A DNA stretch of 64,000 nt from Pigmentiphaga aceris (GCF_008119665.1 NZ_CP043046.1:2480001-2544000), one strand, 5' to 3'. Positions 23,789-34,891 are shown, counted from the first letter of the stretch. Notes: generated from the letters alone by a model not told the origin. Program-made: numbers and translations.

Positions 23789-24577
23789 ATGACGCGGATT
23801 CACCCCACCGCCATCGTCGATCCTGCTGCACAGCTCGACAGCAGTGTGACCGTTGGTGCCTATACGCTGATCGGTCCCAATGTGCGCATCGATGCGGGTA
23901 CCACCATCGGGCCGCATTGCGTATTCGACGGCCACACCACGATCGGTCGCGATAATCAATTCTTCCAGTTCAGCTCGATCGGTGCAGTTCCGCAAGACAA
24001 GAAATACCGGAACGAACCCACGCAGCTGATCATCGGTGATCGCAACGTCATTCGTGAGTTCGCGACTTTCCACGTCGGCACGGCGCAAGATGACGGCATA
24101 ACGCGCCTGGGTGACGACAACTGGATCATGTCGTACGTGCACCTTGCGCACGATTGCAAGGTCGGCAACAACACGATCTTCGCGAACAACGCAGCCTTGG
24201 CTGGCCACGTGAAAGTGGGCGACTACGTGATCCTCGGTGGCTTCACCACCGTGCACCAGTTCGTGCAGATCGGCGCGCACGCCATGACTGCCATGGCGTC
24301 GGCCTTGCTGCAGGACCTGCCGCCCTACGTCACGGTCGCTGGAAACGTTGCACGCCCCTATGGCATCAACGTGGAAGGGCTGAAGCGTCGGGGTTTCTCG
24401 TCCGAGGAAATCGCTGCATTGCGCGCCGCCTTCAAGCACCTGTACCGCGAAGGCCATAGCCTGGCCGACGCGCGCGCTGCGATCATCGAACGCCAAGCCA
24501 CGCAGCCAGCGGCTGCCGGTGTCTTGCAGACCATGCTGGACTTCCTCGATTCCGCATCGCGCGGCATCGTGCGCTGA
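23789..24577 (+). CDS. lpxA: UDP-N-acetylglucosamine acyltransferase
   Basis: First enzyme of lipid A synthesis. It has 262 residues from the ATG at 23789, preceded by a strong CAGGAGG ribosome site. A left-handed beta helix of hexapeptide repeats carries the catalytic His in the [13 protein letters not shown] motif, and the C-terminal helical domain ([17 protein letters not shown]) is standard. It is seven bases ahead of lpxB. Confidence 0.97.
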   Translation: MTRIHPTAIVDPAAQLDSSVTVGAYTLIGPNVRIDAGTTIGPHCVFDGHTTIGRDNQFFQFSSIGAVPQDKKYRNEPTQLIIGDRNVIREFATFHVGTAQDDGITRLGDDNWIMSYVHLAHDCKVGNNTIFANNAALAGHVKVGDYVILGGFTTVHQFVQIGAHAMTAMASALLQDLPPYVTVAGNVARPYGINVEGLKRRGFSSEEIAALRAAFKHLYREGHSLADARAAIIERQATQPAAAGVLQTMLDFLDSASRGIVR

Positions 24578-24583
24578 CTTGCG

Positions 24584-25765
24584 TTGACCAGATTGACGAC
24601 TTCATCCGACAAGGCTGCTGACGACACTGCAATCGGCATGGTCGCTGGAGAACCCTCCGGCGATCTGCTGGCGGCCGCCGTCATCAGTGGTCTGCGTGAG
24701 CAGGCCGGTAATCTTCCGATTGCTGGCATCGGTGGGCCGCGCATGGAAGCGCAGGGCTTCGATACCTGGTATCCGATGAGCAAGCTCGCGGTGTTCGGTT
24801 ATGTCGAAGCACTGCGGCACTACCGTGAAATCGTCGGCATCCGCAATGCGGCACGTGACCGCTGGCTGGCATCGCCGCCATCGGTGTTCGTTGGCGTCGA
24901 TGCACCCGACTTCAATTTCGGCCTGGAAGAATCGCTGCGCACGCAGGGCATTCCCACGGTGCATTTCGTCAGTCCGTCGATATGGGCATGGCGCGGCGAG
25001 CGCATCCACAAGATCAAGCGTGCGGTATCGCACATGCTGGTCATGCTGCCTTTCGAAGAAAAGATCTACCAGGACGCCGGTATCCCGGTCACTTATGTTG
25101 GCCATCCGCTGGCCAGCACGATTCCCCGTGATCCCGATCGTGCGGCCGCGCGCGCACGACTTGGCCTGAGCGATTCCGACCGCGTACTGGCCTTGATGCC
25201 AGGTAGCCGACGTGGCGAGTTGCGCCACCTTGTGCCGCGTTTCCTGGAAGCGGCCCGCTTGCTGCGCCAGCGCGATCCGGCACTGAAGGTGCTGGTGCCG
25301 ATGGTCAACGCCGAGCGCCAGGCGCAATTCGACGCGTTGGCCGCTACCTTGCCGCAACGTGTTGACGTGCAATGTGTAGCAGGCGGCACGCACGATATTC
25401 TGGCGGCCTGCGACGCTGCCTTGGTGGCAAGCGGTACCGCCACGCTGGAAACCGCTTTGTTCAAGCGGCCCATGGTGATCGCCTACGCGGTCAGTCGCCT
25501 GAGCTGGTGGTTGATGAAGAACAAGGGTTATCTGCCTTGGTATGGCTTGCCGAACGTACTGGCCAACCAATTCGTGGTGCCCGAATTGATGCAGGATGCC
25601 GCCACGCCGCAGGCACTGGCAGAGCAGACCTGGCGTGCCCTGACCGACGATGCACAGGCAGAATCGCTGCGCCAGCGCTTCACCATCATGCACGACGACC
25701 TGCGTCGCGACACTGCCGTGCTGGCCGCGCAGGCAATTCTCGCCACTGCGCAGGCGAAGGCATAG
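24584..25765 (+). CDS. lpxB: Lipid-A-disaccharide synthase
   Basis: Joins UDP-2,3-diacylglucosamine and lipid X in the lipid A pathway. It has 393 residues as called from a TTG at 24584. The conserved core begins with IGMVAGEPSGDLLAA, followed by FVGVDAPDFNFGLE, the FVSPSIWAWR motif and the C-terminal LPGSR-like segment LMPGSRRGE. No ATG lies near the conserved start and other TTG codons are nearby, so the exact start is uncertain by a few codons. Confidence 0.95.
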   Translation: MTRLTTSSDKAADDTAIGMVAGEPSGDLLAAAVISGLREQAGNLPIAGIGGPRMEAQGFDTWYPMSKLAVFGYVEALRHYREIVGIRNAARDRWLASPPSVFVGVDAPDFNFGLEESLRTQGIPTVHFVSPSIWAWRGERIHKIKRAVSHMLVMLPFEEKIYQDAGIPVTYVGHPLASTIPRDPDRAAARARLGLSDSDRVLALMPGSRRGELRHLVPRFLEAARLLRQRDPALKVLVPMVNAERQAQFDALAATLPQRVDVQCVAGGTHDILAACDAALVASGTATLETALFKRPMVIAYAVSRLSWWLMKNKGYLPWYGLPNVLANQFVVPELMQDAATPQALAEQTWRALTDDAQAESLRQRFTIMHDDLRRDTAVLAAQAILATAQAKA

Positions 25766-25831
25766 CATAAACACCTCGACGGCTTTGCTCGCGGCCCTGG
25801 TGGCTGCGGCAGCCGTTCTGGACGTATCGAC

Positions 25832-26536
25832 ATGACCAAGCTCAAAACCCCTGGCCGGCGGGCGGCAAAGCCCGTTGCAGCGCCTCAGCAATTGCTGGAT
25901 TGGAATACGACCGCCGACGGCGATGCCATTGCGATGATCATTGCCGGTGTCGACGAGGCCGGTCGTGGCCCGCTGGCCGGGCCTGTGTACGCTGCGGCAG
26001 TGATCCTCGATATCTCCCGCCCGATTGCTGGCCTGGCCGATTCCAAGATCCTGTCCGAGCCGATGCGTGATGCGCTCGCGCTCGAAATCCGCGAACGCGC
26101 GCTGGCCTGGTCGATTGCCAGCGCAAGCGTCGAAGAAATCGACGAGATCAACATCTTGCAGGCAACCATGCTGGCCATGGAACGCGCCGTGGTTGGCTTG
26201 TCGACCTTGCCCGACTTGGTGCGCGTAGACGGCAACCGACTGCCGCGTCTGTCCTGCCGGGGCGAAGCTATCGTGAAGGGCGACGCCACGGTGCCCGCCA
26301 TTTCTGCGGCATCGATTCTTGCCAAGACCGCGCGTGATGCCGATCTGCGGCTGCTGCACGAAGCCTATCCCGCCTATGGGTTCGATCAGCACAAGGGATA
26401 CGGCACTGCCTTGCATCTGAGCCAGCTTGCGTCCCTGGGGCCATGCCCGGCCCACCGTCGCAGCTTTGCGCCCGTGCGCAATGCTTTGAGTGTGGCGATT
26501 GGCACCACAATCAGTCTTTCTCCGAGCGCGACATGA
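25832..26536 (+). CDS. rnhB: Ribonuclease HII
   Basis: Removes RNA from RNA/DNA hybrids and misincorporated ribonucleotides. It has 234 residues. The active-site motif [19 protein letters not shown] gives the D-E pair, with further acidic residues in VRVDGNRLP and in [10 protein letters not shown]. About 35 extra residues at the N-terminus (Lys/Arg/Pro-rich) precede the conserved core. Its last bases overlap the next gene's start (ATGA), implying coupled translation. Confidence 0.96.
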   Translation: MTKLKTPGRRAAKPVAAPQQLLDWNTTADGDAIAMIIAGVDEAGRGPLAGPVYAAAVILDISRPIAGLADSKILSEPMRDALALEIRERALAWSIASASVEEIDEINILQATMLAMERAVVGLSTLPDLVRVDGNRLPRLSCRGEAIVKGDATVPAISAASILAKTARDADLRLLHEAYPAYGFDQHKGYGTALHLSQLASLGPCPAHRRSFAPVRNALSVAIGTTISLSPSAT

Positions 26537-27318
26537 AACACATTGCATCGCGCGACAACGCCGAATTCAAGGCTTTGCGACGCCTGGTCGAACAGGCTGG
26601 CGCACGCCGAAAGGCCGGTGCCGCCGTGCTGGAGGGCGTGCACCTGTGCCAGACCTGGTTGGCCGTCAATGGTCCCCCAGAGCAAGCAATTGTGGACGCC
26701 CGGCGTGCCGACCGGCCAGAGATCGCGGCACTGTTGGCAGCACTGCCCGACGCCTGCATTCGCGTGCTCGATGCCGGCTTGATCGACGCGCTGGAAAGCG
26801 TACCGGCAGGGCAGGGCATCTTGTTCGTCGTGCCCACGCCAGCGCCCGCGCTGCCTTCGGGAATCGGTGAAAACTGCGTGTTGCTCGACCGTATCCAGGA
26901 CCCGGGAAATGTGGGGTCCATCCTGCGTTCCTGTGCTGCGGCGGGCATCCGTCGGGTGTTCCTTTCGGAAGACACGGCGCATGCCTGGTCACCCAAGGTC
27001 TTGCGTTCCGGCCAGGGCGCGCACTTCTCGCTCACCATCCACGAAAACGTCGATTTGCTGGCCTTGGGCGACCGCCTGGAAGTGCCGATGATTGCCACCG
27101 CGCTGGACAACGCCGACAGCCTTCACTCGGTCTTAATGCCCGCTGCGGTAGCCTGGGTCTTTGGTAATGAAGGACAAGGCGTTCACCCAGCGTTACAAAG
27201 CCGGGCCATGCGTCGCGTGTACATTCCTCAGGAGGCTGCGGCCGAGTCGCTCAACGTGGCCGCCGCAGCTGCGGTCTGCCTGTTCGAGCAGCGCCGCCAG
27301 CACTTGTTCGCGCGCTGA
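26533..27318 (+). CDS. TrmH/SpoU-family RNA 2'-O-methyltransferase
   Basis: SAM-dependent RNA ribose methyltransferase of 261 residues. The N-terminal substrate-binding domain ([13 protein letters not shown]) is followed by a SPOUT knot with motif 1 [17 protein letters not shown], motif 2 [10 protein letters not shown] and motif 3 [19 protein letters not shown]. Such proteins act on 23S rRNA (RlmB-like) or tRNA; the target cannot be read from sequence. The start overlaps the rnhB stop by four bases. Confidence 0.9.
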   Translation: MKHIASRDNAEFKALRRLVEQAGARRKAGAAVLEGVHLCQTWLAVNGPPEQAIVDARRADRPEIAALLAALPDACIRVLDAGLIDALESVPAGQGILFVVPTPAPALPSGIGENCVLLDRIQDPGNVGSILRSCAAAGIRRVFLSEDTAHAWSPKVLRSGQGAHFSLTIHENVDLLALGDRLEVPMIATALDNADSLHSVLMPAAVAWVFGNEGQGVHPALQSRAMRRVYIPQEAAAESLNVAAAAAVCLFEQRRQHLFAR

Positions 27319-27382
27319 CGCGTGCATTTTTGCAGGCGGCCTGATCGGGCGGGTGTGTTCTTACCCCGACGATCTCGCTTGA

Positions 27383-28075
27383 ATGCCTATTTCCCCCACG
27401 CATGACTCCGCCGCAGCCGTGGCGCGCCAGCACGACGAGCATGTGTTGGAAGCGCCGCCGCATACTGTGCAAACCCTTGTCGCCTGCCACGAGTGCGACG
27501 AGCTTCAGTATTTGAGTCCGCTGGCGCGTTGCGAGGTCGCGCATTGCATTCGTTGCGGGGCAACGATTGCCGAGGGTGAGCGCTGGCGTCCCGAGCCCTT
27601 CGCGGCGTTTGTGCTCACCACGCTGATCGTATTCCTGATCGCCAACGCCTTCCCCATCGTCAGCCTGCAGGTGCAGGGGTCCGAGACTCAGACCACCTTG
27701 TTCGGTGCGGTCTACACGCTTTACGACCAGCATCAGGACTTCATCGCTTTGCTGGTGCTCGCCACCACCATCGCCTTCCCGATGCTGGAACTGGCATTGA
27801 TGTTCGGCGTGCTGCTGACGCTGCGCCGCTTTTACGCCACGCGCTGGTTCAGGCTGTCGCTGCGTCTGATCCAGGCGATACGCCCGTGGAAGATGATCGA
27901 GGTGTTCATGATCGGCGTGCTGGTGACCCTGGTGAAGCTGTGGTCGATTGCCACCATCATCCCCGGCGTGGCGCTGTGGGCGTTTGCATTGCTGACCTTC
28001 ATGCTGGGCGGCGTGGCAATGTTTGATCCCGCACAGCTTTGGCGTCGCGTGCCGCTCGCGGACGAAGCCACATGA
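27383..28075 (+). CDS. pqiA: Paraquat-inducible protein A, first half-type
   Basis: Inner-membrane component of a Pqi-type lipid transport system. It has 230 residues with two CxxC pairs (CHECDE and CIRCGA) before four transmembrane helices, the PqiA domain plan. In E. coli, PqiA is one 417-residue protein with two such domains; here the domains are separate adjacent genes, and this is the first. Its stop overlaps an ATG, but the better start of the second gene is 13 bases on. Confidence 0.9.
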   Translation: MPISPTHDSAAAVARQHDEHVLEAPPHTVQTLVACHECDELQYLSPLARCEVAHCIRCGATIAEGERWRPEPFAAFVLTTLIVFLIANAFPIVSLQVQGSETQTTLFGAVYTLYDQHQDFIALLVLATTIAFPMLELALMFGVLLTLRRFYATRWFRLSLRLIQAIRPWKMIEVFMIGVLVTLVKLWSIATIIPGVALWAFALLTFMLGGVAMFDPAQLWRRVPLADEAT

Positions 28076-28088
28076 AGCACGACGCCGC

Positions 28089-28802
28089 ATGAAGTTCTCT
28101 TTGTTCCGCCGCCGTCGGGCATCCGACAAAAAGGCACCGCCAGCCGCATTGGCAACCATTGCCGACGACGCGCCCTTGGCTGCCTCGGCCGCCAGCCACG
28201 GCATGACGGGCTGCCACGTATGCGGCCTGGTGCAACGTGTCACGCCAGGGCAGGCCGCAACCTGCCCGCGTTGTGAAGCTCGTGTCCACATGCGCAAGCC
28301 CGACAGTCTGTCGCGCAGCTGGGCCTTGTTGCTGGCCGCCTACGTCTTGTATATCCCCGCGAATCTGCTGCCGATGATGGTCACGTCCACCATCTTCGGT
28401 GTGCAGCAGGACACCATCATGAGCGGCGTGGTGCTGTTCTGGACCTCTGGTTCCTGGATGCTGGCGGTCATCGTATTCACGGCCAGCATTCTGGTGCCTT
28501 TGCTCAAGCTCTTTGCCATGACCTACCTGCTGCTGACAGTTGGCCGTCGGTCGGCGGCCGAACCGGAATCCCGCACCCGGCTGTACCGGATCGTTGAACT
28601 CATCGGCCGCTGGTCCATGCTGGACGTGTTTGTCGTGGCCCTGGTGGTTGCCCTCGTTCAGATCCGCTCCCTTGCAACCATCACGGCGGGGGCGGGCACC
28701 ACCGCCTTCGGCGCGGTGGTTGTGTTGACCCTGCTTGCCTCACGTTGTTTCGACTCCCGATTGATCTGGGATCACGCCCGCCAAGAGAACTCCCATGACT
28801 GA
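28089..28802 (+). CDS. pqiA: Paraquat-inducible protein A, second half-type
   Basis: Second PqiA-domain membrane protein, 237 residues from the ATG at 28089. It has the paired CHVCG and CPRCE motifs and then four transmembrane helices (for example LLLAAYVLYIPANLLPMM). It overlaps pqiB by eight bases. With the previous gene it probably forms the membrane partner of the PqiB tunnel. Confidence 0.9.
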   Translation: MKFSLFRRRRASDKKAPPAALATIADDAPLAASAASHGMTGCHVCGLVQRVTPGQAATCPRCEARVHMRKPDSLSRSWALLLAAYVLYIPANLLPMMVTSTIFGVQQDTIMSGVVLFWTSGSWMLAVIVFTASILVPLLKLFAMTYLLLTVGRRSAAEPESRTRLYRIVELIGRWSMLDVFVVALVVALVQIRSLATITAGAGTTAFGAVVVLTLLASRCFDSRLIWDHARQENSHD

Positions 28803-30486
28803 CCCCGGTCCGATCCGTCCCGCTTCCGATCCCGCTCCCGATCCGGTTTCCAAGCCCGCGCCCGACGTGCCCCAGGCGCGTCGTGTGACGCCCCATCGAC
28901 GCATTCCCTCGCTGATCTGGCTGGTGCCCATCCTGGCCGCCGTGATCGGCCTGTCGCTGTTCATCAAGTCAGTGACCGATCGCGGGCCCGAGATCACCAT
29001 CAGCTTCCTGAAGGCCGAAGGTCTGGAAGCAGGCAAGACCAAGATCAAATACAAGGACGTGGACATCGGCAACGTCACCAGCGTGCGCCTGTCCGCCGAC
29101 AAGTCGAAAGCGCTGGCCGTGGTGCGCCTGAACAAGGATGCATCCAGCTTTGCCGTGCAAGGCAGCCGCTTCTGGATCGTGCGTCCACGCGTGGGTGCGG
29201 GCGGCGTAAGCGGGTTGGGCACGCTGCTGTCGGGAGCCTATCTGGGTGTGGATGCCGGCAAGTCGCAGGAAGCGGCTGACGAGTTCACCGGCTTGGAAGT
29301 GCCGCCCCCGATCACGACCGATGTTCCGGGTAAACAATTCGTGCTGCAAAGCGCGGAATTGGGTTCGCTGGATATCGGTTCGCCGATCTACTACCGTCGT
29401 CTGCCGGTGGGGCAGGTGATCGGCTTCGGTCTGGACAAGACCGGCCACGGCATCGAGGTGCTGGCTTTCGTCAACGCCCCCTACGATCGCTACGTGACCC
29501 AGGACACCCGTTTCTGGCATGCCAGCGGCCTGCAGATCGACCTGACGGCGTCTGGCCTGAGTGTGGATGCGCAATCGGTTGCCAGCGTGCTGGCAGGTGG
29601 CATTGCCTTCCAGGAACCACCGGGTACCCAGCTGGGTGAGCCGGTCGCCGAAGAAACCGAATTCACCCTCGCCGAAAATCAGGCCGAGGCAATGAAAAAC
29701 GATGCCAGCGCCATTACCGCGCTGACCTTCTACAACCAGTCTCTACGCGGCCTGTCCGTGGGGGCGCCGGTGGACTTCCGTGGCGTAGTGGTGGGCGAGG
29801 TGGTGTCGGTCGACATCCAGTTCGACCGCGAAAAGAAAACCTTCGTGCAGCCCGTCACCTTGCGCATCTACCCCGAGCGTTTCTTCAAGAGCGCGGCGCG
29901 TGACAGCCAGGCCATTCTGGCCGGCATGGTTGAACGAGGCTTCCGCGCACAGCTGCGTCAGTCCAGCCTGCTGACCGGTCAGTTGTACGTGGCGGTGGAC
30001 TTCTTCCCGAAGGCACCGGCAGCCAAACTGGCTGTTGCCGACAAGACCGTCACCTTGCCGACCATGCCTGGCGGGCTGGATGAGCTGCAGGCCGCCGTGG
30101 AAGAGATCATCGGCAAGGTTCGCAAGATTCCGTTCGACACCATCGGCCGCAACGTCGACAAGACCCTGGTCACCGCAGACAAGACACTGACCACGATCAA
30201 CACGCAGACATTGGTGGAGATCAACAAGACGCTGGCACAGGCCCGTGACGCCATCGCGCGTGTCGACAAGGAATTGACGCCCGAGGCACGGGGTGTGCTT
30301 GCCGAAGCTCGCCGCACGCTGCAATCGGCCAGCACGACCTTGTCGCCGGACGCCCCGCTGCAAGCCGACGTGCGCGATACCTTGCAGGAACTGTCACGCA
30401 CTGCGCGCTCGCTGCGCAACGTTGCCGATTATCTTGAACGCCATCCCGAAGCCTTGCTGCGCGGGAAACCTGGAGAAGTGCCATGA
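28795..30486 (+). CDS. pqiB: PqiB, MCE-domain intermembrane transport protein
   Basis: Forms a periplasmic tube that moves lipids between the two membranes. It has 563 residues: a short cytoplasmic start, one transmembrane helix (LIWLVPILAAVIGLSLFI, about residues 41-58), then three MCE domains beginning near residues 65, 180 and 310. A long C-terminal helical region (about 430-560) forms the needle. The size and domain count match E. coli PqiB. It overlaps pqiA and pqiC by a few bases, so the operon is tightly coupled. Confidence 0.94.
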   Translation: MTDPGPIRPASDPAPDPVSKPAPDVPQARRVTPHRRIPSLIWLVPILAAVIGLSLFIKSVTDRGPEITISFLKAEGLEAGKTKIKYKDVDIGNVTSVRLSADKSKALAVVRLNKDASSFAVQGSRFWIVRPRVGAGGVSGLGTLLSGAYLGVDAGKSQEAADEFTGLEVPPPITTDVPGKQFVLQSAELGSLDIGSPIYYRRLPVGQVIGFGLDKTGHGIEVLAFVNAPYDRYVTQDTRFWHASGLQIDLTASGLSVDAQSVASVLAGGIAFQEPPGTQLGEPVAEETEFTLAENQAEAMKNDASAITALTFYNQSLRGLSVGAPVDFRGVVVGEVVSVDIQFDREKKTFVQPVTLRIYPERFFKSAARDSQAILAGMVERGFRAQLRQSSLLTGQLYVAVDFFPKAPAAKLAVADKTVTLPTMPGGLDELQAAVEEIIGKVRKIPFDTIGRNVDKTLVTADKTLTTINTQTLVEINKTLAQARDAIARVDKELTPEARGVLAEARRTLQSASTTLSPDAPLQADVRDTLQELSRTARSLRNVADYLERHPEALLRGKPGEVP

Positions 30487-31199
30487 AGTCAGTCGCCCCC
30501 TTGACCATCCGCAATGCAGAGTACGTCGTGGGCGACGCAGACAGGGGCGTCAATGCCGCCCCGCGTGCGGGTGGTCTGCGGCGCGCAGGCGCAGTGGGCC
30601 TGGCTGCGCTTGCCGCCCTGGTCATCGCCGGATGCGCAAGCTCGCCCAAGTCCAGCTTCTACACCTTGAGCGGCGACGCACCGCCCGCACCAATCGGCGC
30701 ACCGCGTTATTCCGTGGCCGTCATGGTGGCATCGATTCCTGACAGCATCGACCGACCGCAAGTCGTGCTGCGCACCGGCAACGGCCGGGTCGAGATCCGG
30801 GAAGAACAGCGCTGGGCGGGTTCCTTGAAGGATGACATCGGCCAGACCTTTGCCGATGACTTGGCGCGTGCCTTGCCCGATGCATCGGTGTACACGCAGA
30901 ACCGCGCTGGCGCAGGGTCTGACCCGACCTACCGCCTGGCAATCGGCGTGCAACGCTTTGACTCGGTCCTGGGCCAGCGGGTTGACGTGGATCTGCAATG
31001 GACCCTGACCGAGAAAGGCCAGGCGCGTCTGCAATGCCGTCAGGCAGCGAGCGTGCGGGTGGCGGCTGCAACCGACGAAGTGGAGGCCCTGGTGGCCGCC
31101 CATCGTCAGGCCATCGAACAGGTTGCCGAACGTGCCGCTGCCGCCATCGTGGACGTGCGCACTGCGCCCGCAGGGATGACGGGTCTGTGCGCCAGTTGA
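30483..31199 (+). CDS. pqiC: PqiC, outer-membrane lipoprotein
   Basis: ABC-type transport auxiliary lipoprotein of 238 residues. The lipobox LVIAGC puts the modified Cys at residue 51, unusually far from the coupled ATG at 30483. A GTG at 30528 would shorten the leader by 15 residues but still leave a long n-region. After the Cys comes the family motif SSFYTLS and the DUF330-type domain. It is last in the pqi operon and followed by a terminator. Confidence 0.9.
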   Translation: MKSVAPLTIRNAEYVVGDADRGVNAAPRAGGLRRAGAVGLAALAALVIAGCASSPKSSFYTLSGDAPPAPIGAPRYSVAVMVASIPDSIDRPQVVLRTGNGRVEIREEQRWAGSLKDDIGQTFADDLARALPDASVYTQNRAGAGSDPTYRLAIGVQRFDSVLGQRVDVDLQWTLTEKGQARLQCRQAASVRVAAATDEVEALVAAHRQAIEQVAERAAAAIVDVRTAPAGMTGLCAS

Positions 31200-31227
31200 C
31201 CGCGTTCTGACTGCGGTTCTTGTTGGC

Positions 31228-31258
31228 AAAACGCCTCGCAATGCGAGGCGTTTTGTTT
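31228..31258 (+). terminator. Terminator after pqiC
   Basis: A perfect 12-base stem AAAACGCCTCGC / GCGAGGCGTTTT with a three-base loop (31228-31254), followed by GTTTG. Symmetric A and T ends let it serve both pqiC and the convergent ppsR. Confidence 0.85.
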
Positions 31259-31303
31259 GAAGCTTATCAGGTCGATGCCACCAGTTGGCCCGACCCTGCC
31301 GGT

Positions 31304-32158
31304 TCAATAACCCCGACGATCCAATCCGATTTCCTGCAACACCGTCGTCGCAATCTCTTCAATCGACTTGGTAGTGGTCGACAGCGAGCGGATGCCTTCC
31401 ACGCGCATCATGCGTTCCGCCTCGGCAACCTCGTAGCGGCACTGGGCCAGCGTTGCGTACTTGCTGTCCGGGCGGCGCTCGTGACGCACTTCGGCCAGGC
31501 GTTCCGGCTGGATCGACAGGCCAAACAGCTTGCTGCGGAAGGCCAGCAGGCCAGAGGGCAGGGCACCGCGCTCGAAATCGTCCGGAATCAGCGGATAGTT
31601 GGCAGCCTTGACCGCATATTGCATCGCCAGATACAGGCTGGTTGGCGTCTTGCCGCAGCGCGACACCCCCACCAGAATCACATCGGCCCGTTCCAGGCCG
31701 CGCACCAGTTGGCCGTCGTCATGCGCCAGGCTGAAGTTGATCGCCTCGATACGATTCTTGTAATTTTCCACGTTCGACATGGTGTGCGAACGGCCGATCG
31801 AATGGCTGGAACGCAAGCCGAGTTCTTGCTCGATCGGTTCAACGAAGGTCTGGAACAAGTCCAGGAACAGCCCGTTGGCCTGACGCACGCGGGTGTTCAT
31901 CTCCGGGTTCACCAGCGTGCTGAACACGATGGGGCGCGTGCCTTCCGACGCAAAACTCTGGTCGATACGGGCAGCCGCCGCTGCGGCTTTGTCAACGGAA
32001 TCGATGAAAGGGATGCGAATCTGGCGAAAACGCGCCGTATCGAACTGCGACAGGACAGAATTGCTGAAAGTCTCTGCCGTAATGCCGGTACCGTCGGATA
32101 CGATGAAGACGGTGCGTTCCGGCAGGGGGGCAGCGGCGATTGGCGTGGGGTCGGACAT
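31304..32158 (-). CDS. ppsR: PEP synthase regulatory protein (kinase/pyrophosphorylase)
   Basis: DUF299-family bifunctional enzyme that inactivates PEP synthase by ADP-dependent threonine phosphorylation and reactivates it by phosphorolysis. It has 284 residues with the N-terminal [13 protein letters not shown] motif and the P-loop [11 protein letters not shown] in the middle. It is divergent from ppsA, its substrate, across a 286-base gap. Confidence 0.95.
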   Translation of the reverse strand: MSDPTPIAAAPLPERTVFIVSDGTGITAETFSNSVLSQFDTARFRQIRIPFIDSVDKAAAAAARIDQSFASEGTRPIVFSTLVNPEMNTRVRQANGLFLDLFQTFVEPIEQELGLRSSHSIGRSHTMSNVENYKNRIEAINFSLAHDDGQLVRGLERADVILVGVSRCGKTPTSLYLAMQYAVKAANYPLIPDDFERGALPSGLLAFRSKLFGLSIQPERLAEVRHERRPDSKYATLAQCRYEVAEAERMMRVEGIRSLSTTTKSIEEIATTVLQEIGLDRRGY

Positions 32159-32444
32159 GGTTTCTCACAAAGATCAGGGCCAGGATCACACCGCTGGACC
32201 GCTGGGACGCGGAAAGGAGCTCTGCCTGTCTTCGCGCCTCGTAATACAATCGGGAGCGCTCAAGACACGAGAAGACGTTATTGGTAAGTTTGAACGGAAG
32301 TCTGGATGCCTGGAAGCCCGAAAAGCGGGAAAATCCAGCGTCCGAAAATTCCATCGTTCCAAGGCAGGTTTGGCCAGCGTACCCGTACAAGCGGCAGGCG
32401 CGTTGGCCAAACATGCTTTCATACCATTGTAATAGGTGACTTTA

Positions 32445-34808
32445 ATGTCTTATGTCGTGCCTTTCGAGCAGCTTCGGGCAACCGATGTCGACACCGTTGG
32501 CGGCAAGAACTCGTCTTTGGGCGAGATGATCAGCCAGCTGGCTGGCGCAGGCGTTCGCGTGCCGGGCGGCTTCGCCACCACCGCACAAGCCTTCCGCGAT
32601 TTCCTGTCCGCCTCTGGCCTGGATCGCAAGATCCGTGACCGCCTTGAAACCCTGAACCCCGAAGACGTGCGCGCGCTGGCCGAAACCGGCGGCGAGATCC
32701 GCCAGTGGATCATTGACGCCCCGTTCCCGGAACAATTCGAGCGCGAAGTGCGTGAAGCCTTCGCCAAGCTCGACGCCGACGGCCTGGGTTCGTTTGCCGT
32801 GCGCTCTTCGGCTACCGCCGAAGACTTGCCCGACGCCTCGTTCGCCGGTCAACAGGAAACCTTCCTGAACGTGGTCGGCATCGACGATGTTTTCGAAAAG
32901 ATCCGCCACGTTTTCGCCTCGCTGTACAACGACCGCGCCATCTCGTACCGCGTCCACAAGGGCTACGCGCACGCTGACGTCGCCTTGTCGGCCGGCATTC
33001 AGCGCATGGTGCGTTCCGACACCGGCGCAGCTGGTGTGGTCTTCACGCTGGACACCGAATCGGGCTTCCGCGACGTGGTGTTCATCACCTCGTCCTACGG
33101 CCTGGGCGAAACCGTGGTTCAGGGTGCCGTGAACCCCGACGAGTTCTACGTCTACAAGGGCACGCTGGAATCCGGCCACTATCCCATCGTCAGCCGTCGT
33201 ATCGGCTCGAAGATGATCAAGATGGAATTCGATCCGGAACGCCCGGGCGGCCGCGCTGTGCGCACTGTCGACGTGGCCCCGGAACTGCGCAACCGTTTCT
33301 CGCTCGACGACGCCGATGTGATCGAACTGGCCCGCTACGCGGTCATCATCGAAAAGCACTACGGCCGTCCGATGGACATCGAGTGGGGCCGTGACGGCGC
33401 CGACGGCAAGATCTACATCCTGCAAGCTCGCCCGGAAACCGTGAAGTCGCAGCAGACCGGCGCAGAAGTGCAGCAGCGCTATCGCCTGAAGGCCACCGGC
33501 AACGTGCTGATCACCGGCCGTGCAATCGGCCAGAAGATCGGTTCCGGCCCGGTTCGCCTGGTCGGCGACGTGTCCGACATGGACCAGGTTCAGCCCGGCG
33601 ACGTGCTGGTCACCGACATGACCGACCCGAACTGGGAACCGGTCATGAAGCGTGCCTCGGCCATCGTCACCAACCGTGGCGGCCGTACCTGCCACGCGGC
33701 CATCATCGCGCGTGAACTGGGCATCCCGGCTGTCGTGGGTTGCGGTGACGCCACCGACGTGCTGAAAGACGGCGCGCTGGTGACCGTGTCTTGCGCCGAA
33801 GGCGACGAAGGCCGCATCTATGACGGCCTGATCGAGACCGAAGTCGAAGAAGTGCGTCGTGGCGACATGCCGCCGATCGGCATCAAGGTCATGATGAACG
33901 TGGGCAACCCGCAACTGGCCTACGACTTCGCACAGATCCCGAATCACGGTGTGGGTCTGGCCCGCCTGGAATTCATCATCAACAACAACATCGGCATCCA
34001 CCCGAAGGCAATCCTGGACTATCCGGGCGTCGACGGCGAGCTGAAGAAGGCGGTTGAATCGGTTGCCCGCGGCTACGCCAGCCCGCGCGCGTTCTTCGTG
34101 GACAAGCTGGCCGAAGGTATTTCGACCATTGCTGCGGCGTTCTTCCCGAAGACCGTGATCGTGCGCCTGTCGGACTTCAAGTCCAACGAGTACCGCAAGC
34201 TGATCGGTGGTTCGCGTTACGAGCCGGAAGAAGAAAATCCCATGCTGGGCTTCCGTGGCGCTGCGCGCTACATCTCGGAAGACTTCGCAGAATGCTTCCG
34301 CATGGAATGCGAAGCGCTCAAGCGTGTGCGCAACGACATGGGCCTGACCAACGTCGAGATCATGGTGCCGTTCGTGCGCACCCTGAAGCAGGCTGAGAAG
34401 GTCATTGAACTGCTGGCCGAAAACGGCCTGCGTCGCGGTGAAAACGGCCTGCGCGTCATCATGATGTGCGAAGTCCCGTCGAACGCCGTGTTGGCCGAGC
34501 AGTTCCTGGCTTACTTCGATGGTTTCTCGATCGGTTCGAACGATCTGACGCAGCTGACGCTGGGCCTGGACCGCGATTCCGGTATGGAAATCCTGGCTGC
34601 CGACTTCGACGAGCGTGATCCTGCGGTGCAGGCGCTGTTGAAGCGTGCGATCTCGGCTTGCCTGGAAGCGGGCAAGTATGTGGGCATCTGCGGCCAAGGC
34701 CCCAGCGACCATCCCGACCTGGCAAGGTGGCTGTTGGACGAAGGCATCCTGTCGATGTCGCTGAATCCGGACACGGTGGTGGATACCTGGAAGAAGCTGG
34801 CTGAGTAA
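32445..34808 (+). CDS. ppsA: Phosphoenolpyruvate synthase
   Basis: Makes PEP from pyruvate and ATP for gluconeogenesis. It has 787 residues from the ATG at 32445, which has an AGGTGA ribosome site six bases upstream; a GTG at 32436 lies inside that site. Domains: ATP-grasp N-terminus ([23 protein letters not shown] segment), central phosphohistidine domain with [15 protein letters not shown], and C-terminal PEP/pyruvate barrel ending around [11 protein letters not shown] and GICGQGPSD. Regulated by the divergent ppsR product. Confidence 0.97.
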   Translation: MSYVVPFEQLRATDVDTVGGKNSSLGEMISQLAGAGVRVPGGFATTAQAFRDFLSASGLDRKIRDRLETLNPEDVRALAETGGEIRQWIIDAPFPEQFEREVREAFAKLDADGLGSFAVRSSATAEDLPDASFAGQQETFLNVVGIDDVFEKIRHVFASLYNDRAISYRVHKGYAHADVALSAGIQRMVRSDTGAAGVVFTLDTESGFRDVVFITSSYGLGETVVQGAVNPDEFYVYKGTLESGHYPIVSRRIGSKMIKMEFDPERPGGRAVRTVDVAPELRNRFSLDDADVIELARYAVIIEKHYGRPMDIEWGRDGADGKIYILQARPETVKSQQTGAEVQQRYRLKATGNVLITGRAIGQKIGSGPVRLVGDVSDMDQVQPGDVLVTDMTDPNWEPVMKRASAIVTNRGGRTCHAAIIARELGIPAVVGCGDATDVLKDGALVTVSCAEGDEGRIYDGLIETEVEEVRRGDMPPIGIKVMMNVGNPQLAYDFAQIPNHGVGLARLEFIINNNIGIHPKAILDYPGVDGELKKAVESVARGYASPRAFFVDKLAEGISTIAAAFFPKTVIVRLSDFKSNEYRKLIGGSRYEPEEENPMLGFRGAARYISEDFAECFRMECEALKRVRNDMGLTNVEIMVPFVRTLKQAEKVIELLAENGLRRGENGLRVIMMCEVPSNAVLAEQFLAYFDGFSIGSNDLTQLTLGLDRDSGMEILAADFDERDPAVQALLKRAISACLEAGKYVGICGQGPSDHPDLARWLLDEGILSMSLNPDTVVDTWKKLAE

Positions 34809-34857
34809 GCAGTTTCCGGGGCGGCGTCATGATGACGCTGCCCGAATGGCAAGACTC

Positions 34858-34891
34858 AAGGCCCTCCGTCTGTTGGAGGGCCTTTTGTTTT
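34858..34891 (+). terminator. Terminator after ppsA
   Basis: Ten-base stem AAGGCCCTCC / GGAGGGCCTT (34858-34884) with a seven-base loop and a trailing TTGTTTT. A second palindrome, GGCGGCGTCAT/ATGACGCTGCC (about 34820-34843), lies just upstream and may assist. Confidence 0.85.

Noticed and set aside
32442..34712. A 756-codon open frame antisense to ppsA
   Set aside because: PEP synthase on the plus strand is certain; the antisense product is compositionally odd and lacks any domain.
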